Source: Bacillus sp. sid0103
GTDB taxonomy: Bacteria; Bacillota; Bacilli; Bacillales_B; DSM-18226
Reading direction: 5' to 3'
DNA: 64,000 nucleotides
Assembly: GCF_019219025.1 (NCBI RefSeq)
Contig: NZ_JAHUWN010000025.1
Span: 46,033-110,032 of the forward strand
The position numbers and the translations under genes are program-made. Below, one piece after another: positions 17,562 through 26,132 of the stretch; the stretch's first letter is position 1, and each line of letters begins with the position of its first letter. The notes beneath the pieces were generated by a model. The model worked only from the letters and a program-made list of their open reading frames with translations, did not search any database and was not told the DNA's origin.

Positions 17562-18710
17562 TCAATATCGTCGTCTTCGATTGCGCAAGAACGCAGGAAT
17601 ATCCAGAGATTCTTCTGGCTGTTCTGAGTGTCTATCATAATCTTGAACTGGTTCGCCTCGGTTTATCGGATCACGGTGTATACGTTGTTCCCGTTGATAT
17701 GGATTAGACATTTCTTCGATTGGAGGCTGGGAAGGCGGTTGTAATATTGGCTCCTCTTTCTCAGTAAATCCAGTAGCAATGACAGTTACGATAATTTCTT
17801 CATCTAGGTGTTCGTTTATGACTGAGCCAAAAATCATATTTAGCTCCTCATGAGAAGCAGAAGCAACAATGTCTGCTGCCTCCTGTACTTCAAAAAGACT
17901 TAAATTATTCCCGCCAGATATGTTCATGATCACACCATGAGCTCCATTGATGGAAGTTTCAAGTAACGGACTATTTAAGGCTTTTTGCGCAGCTTCAACA
18001 GCACGATCTTTTCCTTTGGCAATACCAATTCCCATTAAGGCAGTTCCCTTATGGGACATGACCGTTTTCACGTCAGCAAAATCAAGGTTGATTAAACCTG
18101 GCACAGCAATTAAATCGGAAATCCCTTGAACACCCTGGCGTAGTACATTGTCCGCTTCACGGAATGCTTCAATCATGGGTGTTTTTTTATCGACAATCTC
18201 TAATAAGCGATCGTTGGGAATAATAATTAAGGTGTCTACTGCTTTCCTCATTTCGTTTATTCCACTTTCAGCGTTAGCAGCACGCTTACGGCCTTCAAAT
18301 TTAAACGGGCGTGTTACAACTCCAATTGTCAAGGCACCGAGGTTGCGCGCAATTTCAGCAATGGCAGGCGCTGCCCCTGTGCCCGTCCCACCGCCCATAC
18401 CAGCAGTAACAAAAACCATATCTGCGCCTTCTAACACCTCTTTTATTTGCTGCTTGCTTTCTTCAACGGCTCTTTTACCTATTTCCGGATTTGCCCCTGC
18501 TCCCAAACCTCTTGTCAACGCTGTACCGATTTGCATCGTGACTGCTGCTTTTGATTGATTAAGAGCTTGTGCATCTGTATTAACAGAAATAAATTCTACA
18601 CCCTCCACTCCTTCGTCAATCATCCGATTCACGGCGTTGTTTCCCCCGCCGCCAACACCGATGACTTTAATCGTGGCGAGTTGGTCCATAGTTGTATCAA
18701 ATTCTAACAT
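17562..18710 (-). CDS. ftsZ: Cell division protein FtsZ, solitary paralogue
   Basis: This 382-residue protein has all parts of a working FtsZ: the [13 protein letters not shown] nucleotide loop, the tubulin signature [16 protein letters not shown], and the T7 catalytic loop NLDFADVK. A flexible linker (about 320-365) and the C-terminal peptide [16 protein letters not shown], which binds FtsA/SepF, follow. GAGGAGG seven bases before ATG 18710 favours it over an ATG two codons earlier. The main ftsZ in Bacillus lies after ftsA in the dcw cluster. This copy stands alone between unrelated genes with its own terminator, so it is probably a second copy. It is full length, so it could co-polymerise. 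Confidence 0.92.
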   Translation of the reverse strand: MLEFDTTMDQLATIKVIGVGGGGNNAVNRMIDEGVEGVEFISVNTDAQALNQSKAAVTMQIGTALTRGLGAGANPEIGKRAVEESKQQIKEVLEGADMVFVTAGMGGGTGTGAAPAIAEIARNLGALTIGVVTRPFKFEGRKRAANAESGINEMRKAVDTLIIIPNDRLLEIVDKKTPMIEAFREADNVLRQGVQGISDLIAVPGLINLDFADVKTVMSHKGTALMGIGIAKGKDRAVEAAQKALNSPLLETSINGAHGVIMNISGGNNLSLFEVQEAADIVASASHEELNMIFGSVINEHLDEEIIVTVIATGFTEKEEPILQPPSQPPIEEMSNPYQREQRIHRDPINRGEPVQDYDRHSEQPEESLDIPAFLRNRRRRY

Positions 18711-18716
18711 GTTCAT

Positions 18717-18970
18717 TCCTCCTCTTTAGTGATTAGGTGGCAGGATATATTGCTGTTGCTTTCTAATTATCTCCGACCAAAACTTTTATCCTGATAGGAA
18801 AATAAAAGCGGTTATTATGATTTAGTTGTAGTCTACTTAACCTTAATTTTATTGTCCAGTTAAGATTAACCTATTTATCGGATTAAAAAATAGTAAAAAA
18901 AACACACCCTCAAATTATGAAAAGCGCACTTTCTTAATATGGAAATGCTTATTGTTTTTATATGAAATAA
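18717..18970. other. Intergenic region upstream of ftsZ
   Basis: AT-rich 5' region of ftsZ. No gene is seen. It must hold the ftsZ promoter, but I cannot call a convincing -35/-10 pair. Confidence 0.4.
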
Positions 18971-19010
18971 AAAAGGGAAACCAGTGTTCATTCACATTGG
19001 TTTCCCTTTT
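18971..19010 (-). terminator. Bidirectional terminator between ftsZ region and small-protein gene
   Basis: AAAAGGGAAACCAGTGT and the complementary ATTGGTTTCCCTTTT form a long stem; it follows the stop codon of the 56-residue gene by four bases. Confidence 0.85.
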
Positions 19011-19013
19011 AAT

Positions 19014-19184
19014 TCAAGCCTTTAAGCGATTATTATAATGAACAAGTCGGTCTAAATCTGCAACCATTCTACGACAATTAATATAATCTTTTTCGCGGCG
19101 TTTTTCGACTCTCATTCTAACTGAATGATGTCTTTTGTAGTCTTCATAACCTACACCATGAGCACTACGCATCGCTTTTTCCAT
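19014..19184 (-). CDS. Small basic protein, 56 residues, unknown
   Basis: This short frame encodes a strongly basic peptide that begins MEKAMRSAHGVGYEDY and is rich in Arg, Lys and His in the middle, with a helical VADLDRLVHYNNRL end. It stops four bases before a strong terminator, which supports it as a real gene. The ribosome binding site is weak (GAGCGAA). I do not recognise the family. Confidence 0.55.
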   Translation of the reverse strand: MEKAMRSAHGVGYEDYKRHHSVRMRVEKRREKDYINCRRMVADLDRLVHYNNRLKA

Positions 19185-19555
19185 TTCGCTCGTATAACTT
19201 AATTGTAAATGATTGATAACAAATCATTCCTTTCAGTTCTTTTCCCAAGGCGAATTGTTCTTTTTCGTGGTTTTCATCTTAGCATTGATTTCTAAGACAC
19301 ACAAAGTCGAAAAAACGGTGTATTTTGCTGTATAAAGGAATGTCATCCAAACTCGGGTATATATCACTGACATACTTACATTTTTAGCCATATCCTTCCA
19401 ATTAGTGCATAACCTACAATTCTCAACCCTTATCATCAGCGATTGAATCGTTCTTTCAAAAGAGGGGGAAATCGACTAGTTCAGAAGATTGATTTTCGAA
19501 TTATATAAAGGATTTCTCAACGCTTTATAGAAATGTTAAATTGGAGGTGTAGTGT

Positions 19556-20110
19556 ATGACGATTATATATTCACCTAGTAACGTACAGGAATTGCTTGGG
19601 ATTGATAGCAGTACATTACGGAAGTATGCCACTCTCTTGGAAGGACATGGGTATCAAGTTAAGCGTAATAAAAGAGGACATAGAACCTATTTTGAAAAAG
19701 ATGTTATCACTCTCCGTAAATTAATTGAATTCAGTAAGCAAGAGGGTATGACGATGGAACGTTCAGCTGAAACAGTTATGACATGGGTCTCTGAAGAAGA
19801 TAAAACGGTAACCTTTACGGAAGAGGTACCGTTACAGACAACTAATGATGGTGATACTGAGCAGAATACTAACACTAATGAGTTATTGGATCGTATAGAA
19901 CATTTGGAGCAAGTAAACTTAGATTTAATCAAACATTTGAAGGAGAAGGCAGTACGTGAAGCTCAGCTAGAAGAAAAAATTAATCTAATTTTGAAGTATG
20001 TTGAACGTATGGAGCAATTGGAGAAGGAACGAAGTAATATGTTTGCGGAAGAAACAAGAAAACAAATAGCAGTCGCCGAGCAAAGGAAATGGTGGAAATG
20101 GTGGAAATAA
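19556..20110 (+). CDS. MerR-like DNA-binding protein, DUF3967 family
   Basis: This 184-residue protein has an N-terminal MerR-type helix-turn-helix (residues about 1-65: YSPSNVQELLGIDSSTLRKY, then RTYFEKDVITLRKL). A linker rich in Thr and acidic residues follows, then a long coiled coil (about 105-165) and a basic tryptophan-rich tail WWKWWK. This layout fits DUF3967/MerR-like proteins of Bacillus, found on chromosomes and near plasmid replication genes. GGAGGTG precedes ATG 19556. A role in DNA segregation or gene control is possible; no partner is next to it. Confidence 0.75.
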   Translation: MTIIYSPSNVQELLGIDSSTLRKYATLLEGHGYQVKRNKRGHRTYFEKDVITLRKLIEFSKQEGMTMERSAETVMTWVSEEDKTVTFTEEVPLQTTNDGDTEQNTNTNELLDRIEHLEQVNLDLIKHLKEKAVREAQLEEKINLILKYVERMEQLEKERSNMFAEETRKQIAVAEQRKWWKWWK

Positions 20111-20111
20111 G

Positions 20112-20144
20112 AAAAGCCGTGCTTTGGCGCATGGCTTTTTTTTT
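20112..20144 (+). terminator. Terminator of the DUF3967 gene
   Basis: AAAAGCCGTGC pairs with GCGCATGGCTTTT, followed by a run of nine T, two bases after the stop codon. Confidence 0.88.
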
Positions 20145-20331
20145 ACAAACATAAGTCAATCTATGAAAAATATTTTCATTTATTAAAAGAGGTTTACAGT
20201 TCATTTAAAATGAGGAATTTCGACAACTTTTTTATATTTCCTTGTTTATAATGACTAAAGTATTGAAGAAAGAAATAGAAAAAATAATCACGGTATGTCG
20301 TTCAATATGAAAAATTTGAGGAGGAAACCTA

Positions 20332-20424
20332 ATGGAAGTTCTACTCTATCTAGGTACGTATCTATTAGGTGCTCTTGCTATTGTGCACCTGATTACCTTC
20401 ACTTTTAATCTATTTTCTAAATAA
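20332..20424 (+). CDS. Small membrane peptide, 30 residues
   Basis: An ATG with a strong GAGGAGG site seven bases upstream opens a 30-codon frame. The peptide is one hydrophobic helix (LLYLGTYLLGALAIVHLITF) with a short polar end FNLFSK. It lies between two convergent-looking genes with no downstream terminator visible. The good ribosome binding site and clean single-helix composition support translation; the function is unknown. Confidence 0.6.
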   Translation: MEVLLYLGTYLLGALAIVHLITFTFNLFSK

Positions 20425-20447
20425 AGTTCCAGAAATGGCCTTTTCAG

Positions 20448-21368
20448 CTATTTATGCTTTAATCTTTTCAATCGATTAACCTTATATTGTTCAAAATCCC
20501 ACTTCGACAAAAATTCTTTTGTAGAAGTATAGCCTGATATATAGAGAAAATCGATTTCATCCTTATCCAGTTCAAAATCAGTTGCGTTGATGTCACCAGT
20601 TGGAATTTGAATGGTGCGTTCAATCGTTTCTTTGTTCAAATACCGTAGATCATGGGCTTGAAGCATCGTTTTAAATATATTTTTGAAAAGGTGTAGGGGC
20701 GTTGGTATAACGGCATCTATGTTAACTTTATCTTTCACAAAACGGAAGCCGAACGTTGGAAACCGAGGGTTGTCTGTATCAAATATCCATATTGGGAAGT
20801 TACTTAATAAACCTCCATCTAAAATGTAGGATTTTTTACGGTCTTTTGATTTCCAAATAACCGGGCGGTAGAAAAAGGGCAGAGAGGCACTCATCATAAC
20901 AGCGGTTGAAACTTTTAGATCAGCTGGAGTCATTCCATAGCGCTCCAAATCATCTGGCAAAATAAGCATTTGGCCATTCGAAACATCAGAAGCAATTATC
21001 TTCAATTTTTCCTCTGGAAGATCCGCAAACGTTTTAATCCCTTTTTCTAAAAGAAGCGAATCCAACCATGCTTCCAAATAATCGTTTTTATAAATTCCAA
21101 GATGAAGCATTAGTTCTAATAAGGTGCCGAAAATGGGAATTCGATTAATGTACGACCTGCCTCGAAGCTTTGAAAAATCTAGTTTGCTTAGATGATCTCT
21201 AATTTCATTACTTTTGTAGCCGCTTGCCAAAAGAGCAGCGATGACAGCTCCCGCTGATGTTCCAGCCAATCTTTGCCATTCTACATTTTCCTCTTCCAAT
21301 GCTTGAATCGCTCCAATAAACGCAATTCCCCTAGCACCCCCACCTTCAAAAACAGCATCAGCCTTCAA
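20448..21368 (-). CDS. Patatin-like phospholipase
   Basis: This 306-residue cytoplasmic or membrane-associated lipid acyl hydrolase has the complete patatin catalytic set: the oxyanion loop FEGGGARGIAF, the nucleophile elbow GTSAGAV, and the DGG aspartate in YILDGGLLSNFP. I prefer the TTG start at 21368, which has AGGTGG six bases upstream and gives MKADAVFEGGG; a GTG five codons earlier overlaps that site. The family is common in Bacillus, and the natural substrate is unknown. Confidence 0.88.
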   Translation of the reverse strand: MKADAVFEGGGARGIAFIGAIQALEEENVEWQRLAGTSAGAVIAALLASGYKSNEIRDHLSKLDFSKLRGRSYINRIPIFGTLLELMLHLGIYKNDYLEAWLDSLLLEKGIKTFADLPEEKLKIIASDVSNGQMLILPDDLERYGMTPADLKVSTAVMMSASLPFFYRPVIWKSKDRKKSYILDGGLLSNFPIWIFDTDNPRFPTFGFRFVKDKVNIDAVIPTPLHLFKNIFKTMLQAHDLRYLNKETIERTIQIPTGDINATDFELDKDEIDFLYISGYTSTKEFLSKWDFEQYKVNRLKRLKHK

Positions 21369-21469
21369 TTTTTTCCACCTCACGAGTAATTTATATTAAA
21401 CTGTTAAACTCGTTCATAATCAACGAAAATGAAGTTTTCCAGCAGCAAACCCAAGGGTAAAAATGATGA

Positions 21470-21904
21470 TTAAATATTCGTTAATTTGCCCTTTATTAGA
21501 GCTTTATCTAATTCACGTACATGATCATAGGACTCTAACAGTTGTTCAGGGACCAAGGTCCTGCCGTATTCCCATGCATTCCTTTCAATTTCAGATTTTA
21601 GCTTTTCGATTTCGTCATCTTCACCATACATTAAAGTCCTTAAATCATGCTTATTATTCTTAAAATCTATGTAATAACCAATCACATGATAGAGAATAAT
21701 TCTAACAAAGTTTTTATCTGTCTCTTTAATTCTAATTTTATTGAGATAACCGTTAACTTGAAGATAATTAAATTTTATGGTATTTGTCGAAACATTATAA
21801 CTCATAGGTACAGGGAGATTATTATTAATTTCATAATCAATATTTAATTTGTGCTTATCTAATGTATCTTTAATAATCTCTTCAATATTCCAAATATAAA
21901 GCAA
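21470..21904 (-). CDS. Metallopeptidase-like protein with degenerate active site
   Basis: This 144-residue protein has the layout of small ImmA/IrrE-type or minimal zincin proteins. The helix that should carry HExxH reads YHVIGYYID, so the catalytic Glu and second His are missing. A later Glu-rich helix (EIERNAWEYGRTLVP) resembles the third-ligand segment of phage-type metallopeptidases. The TTG start has GGAAGTG upstream. It could be a non-catalytic relative or a decayed peptidase; the assignment rests on motif shape only. Confidence 0.45.
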   Translation of the reverse strand: MLYIWNIEEIIKDTLDKHKLNIDYEINNNLPVPMSYNVSTNTIKFNYLQVNGYLNKIRIKETDKNFVRIILYHVIGYYIDFKNNKHDLRTLMYGEDDEIEKLKSEIERNAWEYGRTLVPEQLLESYDHVRELDKALIKGKLTNI

Positions 21905-22368
21905 TTTACTTTCACTTCCTTTTAAGAATTTACTTCATGTAGGGAGGATCATAATTTCATTTAATATCCTACCTTTTATAAAAAAGTAGGATTCATAAGG
22001 ACATGAATATTCTGTAATAGTATCTTTATAGTATCCTGATTAAGGATAAACGTCGAAAGTCGTTTTTACCATTTCTTTCTGCCTCAGCCACTATTTTAAA
22101 TAGTAAAAAAGGACTTCCTTGGTTGATATATCCATTTAAAAAGTTGTTAGGAGAAGGATCTAGTTCCTTTTTCTCTCTTTTTTAAATTCGGGAGGAAAAT
22201 CGGTCTAATTAATTATTGATCATACGCAATAAACATCTGATTCCATCATAAAAATAATACAATACGTTCATTTGCACCTTTTGAGTACCAGGGGGGAAAT
22301 TATATGGTATTGGCAAGTAAACAGGAAGAGCAATTTCAAACAATTAATCACAGGCCAAGGTACTGCAG
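21905..22368. other. Intergenic region with two hairpins
   Basis: No convincing gene up to the small hydrophobic frame. A GAAA-tetraloop hairpin followed by five T lies at about 22048-22068. A second stem GAGAAGGA...TCCTTTTTCTC followed by six T lies at about 22150-22184. Both look like plus-strand terminators or leader structures upstream of cwlJ. Confidence 0.4.
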
Positions 22369-22490
22369 TGTTAGAGTGGGAACCGATTATACTCTTGGGT
22401 CTCTTTGTCATTGGCATTCCCTGGGTGTTTTATAACTTTTTAATGGAAATAAAGACAAATCTTCCTTATTTTAATAACGCCCTTAGATAA
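22369..22490 (+). CDS. Small membrane protein upstream of cwlJ, start uncertain
   Basis: A 40-codon frame from GTG 22369 (AAGG seven bases upstream) encodes one strongly hydrophobic helix (PIILLGLFVIGIPWVFYNFL) and a polar tail. It lies 39 bases before cwlJ. A much better ribosome binding site (AGGGGGGAAA) at about 22290 drives an ATG at 22303 in a different frame that stops early. A single-base frameshift may therefore have separated start and body. Confidence 0.35.
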
Positions 22491-22529
22491 GTGAGTCGAT
22501 AAAATTTTACTAAATATGGAGGTGAGCGG

Positions 22530-22958
22530 ATGCCAGTTGTAAATGCAAGAAGTTCAGATATTGACCTTTTAGCGAGGTTACTGAGAGCCGAAGCCGAAGG
22601 AGAAGGAGAACAGGGCATGATGCTGGTAGGGAATGTAGGGATCAATCGAATCCGGGCAAATTGTTCTGATTTTATCGGTATTCGAACCATCCCACAAATG
22701 ATTTACCAACCGCATGCCTTCGAAGCTGTTCAGCATGGTTATTTTTATCAAAGAGCACGTGAGCGAGAAAAACGTTTAGCTCGGCGGGCGGTAGATGGAG
22801 AAAGATTTTGGCCAGCAAAATTTAGTTTGTGGTACTTTAAGCCTCCAGGTGAATGTCCCCCTACTTGGTATAATCAGCCATTTGTAGGGAAGTTCAAAAA
22901 TCATTGTTTTTACCAGCCAAAACCAGATACCTGCGAAAATGTTTATAATACTTTTTAA
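22530..22958 (+). CDS. cwlJ: Spore cortex hydrolase CwlJ
   Basis: This 142-residue protein is a Hydrolase_2 family cell-wall hydrolase of the CwlJ/SleB group. The catalytic glutamate lies in LLRAEAEGEGEQGMMLVGNV, and the end FKNHCFYQP matches CwlJ. CwlJ lacks a signal peptide, is placed in the spore coat, and degrades cortex peptidoglycan during germination, often with GerQ; gerQ is not adjacent here. GGAGGTG precedes the ATG. Its presence supports a spore-forming host. Confidence 0.92.
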   Translation: MPVVNARSSDIDLLARLLRAEAEGEGEQGMMLVGNVGINRIRANCSDFIGIRTIPQMIYQPHAFEAVQHGYFYQRAREREKRLARRAVDGERFWPAKFSLWYFKPPGECPPTWYNQPFVGKFKNHCFYQPKPDTCENVYNTF

Positions 22959-23010
22959 CATTAACTTAATAGAAATATCCAGAAAAGAATTCCAAGGAAA
23001 TTCAATTAGT

Positions 23011-23040
23011 AAAAGACATTCGTACTGGGAATGTCTTTTT
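23011..23040. terminator. Bidirectional terminator between cwlJ and the AAG gene
   Basis: AAAAGACATTC and GAATGTCTTTTT form an 11-bp stem between the two convergent genes. Confidence 0.85.
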
Positions 23041-23052
23041 GATGTTGAATGC

Positions 23053-23679
23053 TCAGATAATCACATATTCGGACTTTTGATGCCTTGAAACATTTTGATT
23101 ATTAGTAATCCAGAAACGCCAGGGGTAATCCCGGGCTTCACCAGATTTGTCAATTCCAATCCTTTTGCCGACTGATATACTTTCCGGACAATTGCCTTTG
23201 GCAATATATAAAGGTGGTAGTGTGAGGTGGTGACCATAATCCTCCATTGTAATGCCCAATGATTTTGTCAGATTGCCAGGGCCATTTGTCAGTTTTGTAG
23301 GTTCCTCAATTCCTCTCCGCTTTTTCATAAGCCCGATTCCGTACCGTGGTTCCAAGGCCCGGACCAATACTGCTTCAGGCTTTTCTTCACCACCGCTAAC
23401 CACATTGAAAAGGCAGTGTGTATGCATTAAATATGTATAAGCAAGTCCAGGACGTTGGAACATGACCTCTGTTCTTGCCGTCCTCCTGTTATTAAAGCTG
23501 TGCGCAGCCTTGTCACCAGGACCCACGTAGGCCTCTGTTTCGAAAATATATCCTGCTGAAATTCCCTCCATCGTTTCTTTTACTAAAAGGCATCCGAGCA
23601 GGGACTTTGCCAATTCAAGAGTGGGCTGTTCATAAAAATCCTGTGTTAATGGGACCCATTCTTTTGTAAATTCTCCCAC
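23053..23679 (-). CDS. 3-methyladenine DNA glycosylase, AAG/MPG type
   Basis: This 208-residue base-excision repair enzyme removes 3-methyladenine, hypoxanthine and other alkylated purines from DNA. It shows the AAG fold signatures: LAKSLLGCLLVKE, the catalytic Glu and substrate-binding residues in IFETEAYVGPGDKAAHS, and NGPGNLTKSLGI. Length fits bacterial AAG proteins. It is monocistronic and converges on cwlJ. Confidence 0.93.
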   Translation of the reverse strand: MGEFTKEWVPLTQDFYEQPTLELAKSLLGCLLVKETMEGISAGYIFETEAYVGPGDKAAHSFNNRRTARTEVMFQRPGLAYTYLMHTHCLFNVVSGGEEKPEAVLVRALEPRYGIGLMKKRRGIEEPTKLTNGPGNLTKSLGITMEDYGHHLTLPPLYIAKGNCPESISVGKRIGIDKSGEARDYPWRFWITNNQNVSRHQKSEYVII

Positions 23680-23870
23680 GCTTTATGCCCTCCATATAAA
23701 AATGATTTTCTTATAAACTATCGACAAAAAAAAAGATAATTAAACATTCCGTAATCCATCCATACAGAATTTGGAACATATAAGTACACCTAAAACAGTT
23801 ACACTAGACTTGATGAACACCCATAAACCTAGTAAAAACGATTACATTCCAATACTAGGAAAGGAAGAAA

Positions 23871-23893
23871 GCGACCCCCATATAGGAGCCGCC
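23871..23893 (-). terminator. Probable terminator of the 89-residue gene
   Basis: GCGACCCCC and GGAGCCGCC form an imperfect stem just beyond the stop codon; on the minus strand a T-rich stretch follows. Confidence 0.5.
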
Positions 23894-23894
23894 T

Positions 23895-24164
23895 TTATTT
23901 ATTATCGATATGTTTCAAGTAACTATTTAGCACTTTTCTATACCGCCATAAACCTTTCGTATCAACAGGAACTTCTTTTATATCCCAATACCTATGAAAC
24001 TTCCTATGCGCAGTCAGTGTTCCATCAGGATATTGCATAAATGTAACGGTACCATTGTTTTGCTCATCTTGTATTGCGATGTAGTGCTTCGAACCGTCCC
24101 AGTTGGCCAAATCCCCAAATCTCTCGCTAAACTGTTCAACATCAGCCTTACTTCGAATAACCAA
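23895..24164 (-). CDS. Conserved small hypothetical protein
   Basis: I do not recognise this 89-residue protein with confidence. It is soluble, with aromatic-rich short strands (KHYIAIQDEQNN, VTFMQYPDGTLTAHRKF) and a helical end. AAAGGAG eight bases before TTG 24164 supports the start. It is a single gene. Nothing nearby suggests a role. Confidence 0.6.
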   Translation of the reverse strand: MVIRSKADVEQFSERFGDLANWDGSKHYIAIQDEQNNGTVTFMQYPDGTLTAHRKFHRYWDIKEVPVDTKGLWRYRKVLNSYLKHIDNK

Positions 24165-24240
24165 TTCATTGACTCCTTTCTAACATTATTTGATTACCGC
24201 TCAAATACCTTAGATTCTTATGTAGGTGCTAACTAGTTGC

Positions 24241-24608
24241 TTGGGTATTATTTGATCAGTTGAATTTCATAAATTTCTTCTCAAAAAGCAATTCCCAAAG
24301 AAATTTACGTCTAGTGCTTTTCATTAATTTGATAGTATTATAACATACTGAAAATTCTTGCAGTATATGTTATGTACTTTTTGTTAACAGCCTATTTTTA
24401 TTTTTGATCTAGCAAGTCTACTTCCAGTACTATTTGAAGGGTACGTTTCGTATTGACAATTTAGAAATTCATGCCCTTCCACCCCTTTCTTTTTTTGAAA
24501 TATTTATCTTTACTGGTCTGACAGTTGGTAAAACTCAACTACCTTTTCAAATAGAAAAAAGGTATCACTACAAATGTAGCTAGTACGCATAATTAGCGCC
24601 TGACTTCT
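24241..24608. other. Intergenic region before the tandem array
   Basis: AT-rich sequence in which I see no gene, RNA or repeat. Confidence 0.4.
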
Positions 24609-25197
24609 GATGAAAGACAAAACCTTTTAAGTTTTTTAATGAACTGTCCTTCATAGAACTGATGAAGGACAAATCCTATAAAGATTTCTGATCAACTGTC
24701 TCTCATAACACTGATGAATGACAAATCCTATTAAAATTTATGATGAACTGTCTTTTATAACACCGATGAAGGACAAATCCTATTAAAATTTATGATGAAC
24801 TGTCTTTCATAACACCGATGAAGGACAAATCCTATTAAAATTTATGATGAACTGTCTTTCATAACACCGATGAAGGACAAATCCTATGAAAATTTATAAT
24901 GAACTGGCTTTCATAACACCGATGAAGGACAAATCCTATTAAAATTTATGATGAACTGTCTTTCATAACACCGATGAAGGACAAAACCTATGAAAATTTA
25001 TGATGAACTGGCTTTCATAACACCGATGAAGGACAAAACCTATGAAAATTTATGATGAACTGGCTTTCATAACACCGATGAAGGTCAAGTCCAATAAAGA
25101 TATCTAAAAAACTGTCCTTCATACCGCCGATGAAGGACATAACTTAATGACATTCCTGATGAATTGTCCTTCATAAAATTAATGAGGGACAAAAACT
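24609..25197. repeat. Tandem array of twelve 52-bp units, each with a hairpin
   Basis: Units begin (GATGAAGG or a variant) at 24609, 24661, 24713, 24765, 24817, 24869, 24921, 24973, 25025, 25077, 25129 and 25181, an exact 52-bp period. Each unit has GATGAAGGACA, an AT-rich linker of about 25 bases, and a TGTCCTTCAT-type arm; consecutive units make TGTCCTTCAT-N7-ATGAAGGACA hairpins. Inner units are nearly identical, outer ones diverged. The period is not a multiple of three, so it is not coding. No flanking cas genes or unique spacers are present. Confidence 0.93.
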
Positions 25198-25336
25198 ACA
25201 TTACACCTGGTTGGATAGATTATTTTTTATGTGTGAATTAAGAAGTAAATTCATATGTGTTTTTGTATGATTATTAGTCCGTCTGCACTTCAAGACAGAA
25301 CCCGTTCCTAAAAATGGCTACCTTTTTTAACGTTTC

Positions 25337-25930
25337 TTATAATGGGCTTGGTGGAAGGACTGTGAAGGGTGGAATAATTGGATTTGTTGGAAAGAACTGA
25401 TGATGCAACACTGTATTGCCTTCTTGTGGAACTCCATTACTACTCAAACCAAAACTACTGCATAACAAATTTACAGGATTAGGAGCGACGATACGAACTT
25501 CATAGCATGGACTTGGCGGAAGGGTTGGAGCAGGAGGAAATGCTAAAATTGTTAATCGACTTTGTGCTGGAATTCTGAAAAAGAGAGGTGTAGTGATTGG
25601 CGGAAATGCATCAGGTATATCTTGAATTACTACACTAGCTACAGGACTAGCTTCAGTTTCACCTGCAAAATTGTTATCGCTGCTTTCGTTGTCACTACTT
25701 TCATCATCTGTAGGTAAATCTACAGGATTTAATTGTACCCCACAAAGGAATACAAACTTCCCTAGTTCACTAGGAGGACAGGTTGTCCAGTTTTTCACCT
25801 CAACAATTACGTCTCTTGAATGGTTAGGGTCTACATTCAGAATTTCGACAGATATTAACTCCGTATTAGGATTAGGTACAATTGGACCTGAACTTAGTAC
25901 TACATTATGTTTATGTTTCTTTATATGCAA
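25337..25930 (-). CDS. Proline-rich surface-like protein, unknown
   Basis: This 197-residue protein has a central acidic low-complexity stretch (TDDESSDNESSDN) and many Pro, Val and Phe residues; its end is proline-rich (PPFTVLPPSPL). The first 60 residues look like a beta-sandwich. No signal peptide or membrane segment is seen. The composition recalls spore-surface and exosporium-associated proteins of Bacillus, but that is an inference. AGAGGTG seven bases before TTG 25930 supports the start. The 52-bp array lies directly downstream. Confidence 0.6.
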   Translation of the reverse strand: MHIKKHKHNVVLSSGPIVPNPNTELISVEILNVDPNHSRDVIVEVKNWTTCPPSELGKFVFLCGVQLNPVDLPTDDESSDNESSDNNFAGETEASPVASVVIQDIPDAFPPITTPLFFRIPAQSRLTILAFPPAPTLPPSPCYEVRIVAPNPVNLLCSSFGLSSNGVPQEGNTVLHHQFFPTNPIIPPFTVLPPSPL

Positions 25931-26080
25931 TAAATAACACCTCTTTTCCTTACGTACTGAAATATCATATTAACTTTCCTTAAATGTGAAACGGCTTATT
26001 ACCCGAATTAATAGTTATATGATGTGAACAATGATATTTTTTAAGGCAAAACGATATTGTAAAGACAAAAAATAGCTAAA

Positions 26081-26106
26081 GAGAGAGATTCAAATAAGTC
26101 TCTCTC
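26081..26106 (-). terminator. Terminator of rpiA
   Basis: GAGAGAGA and TCTCTCTC form an 8-bp stem 27 bases beyond the rpiA stop codon; a T-rich stretch follows on the minus strand. Confidence 0.7.
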
Positions 26107-26132
26107 GTTTAGAGAACTTAAGCACAATGATA

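Noticed and set aside
19233..19436. Minus-strand frame of 67 codons
   Set aside because: No domain or ribosome binding site; lies in the region upstream of the small basic protein gene.
23771..24040. Plus-strand frame of 89 codons
   Set aside because: It overlaps the minus-strand gene at 23895-24164, which has a proper ribosome binding site and terminator.
24609..25197. CRISPR array
   Set aside because: The whole 52-bp unit repeats, including the part that would be the spacer; there are no unique spacers and no cas genes.
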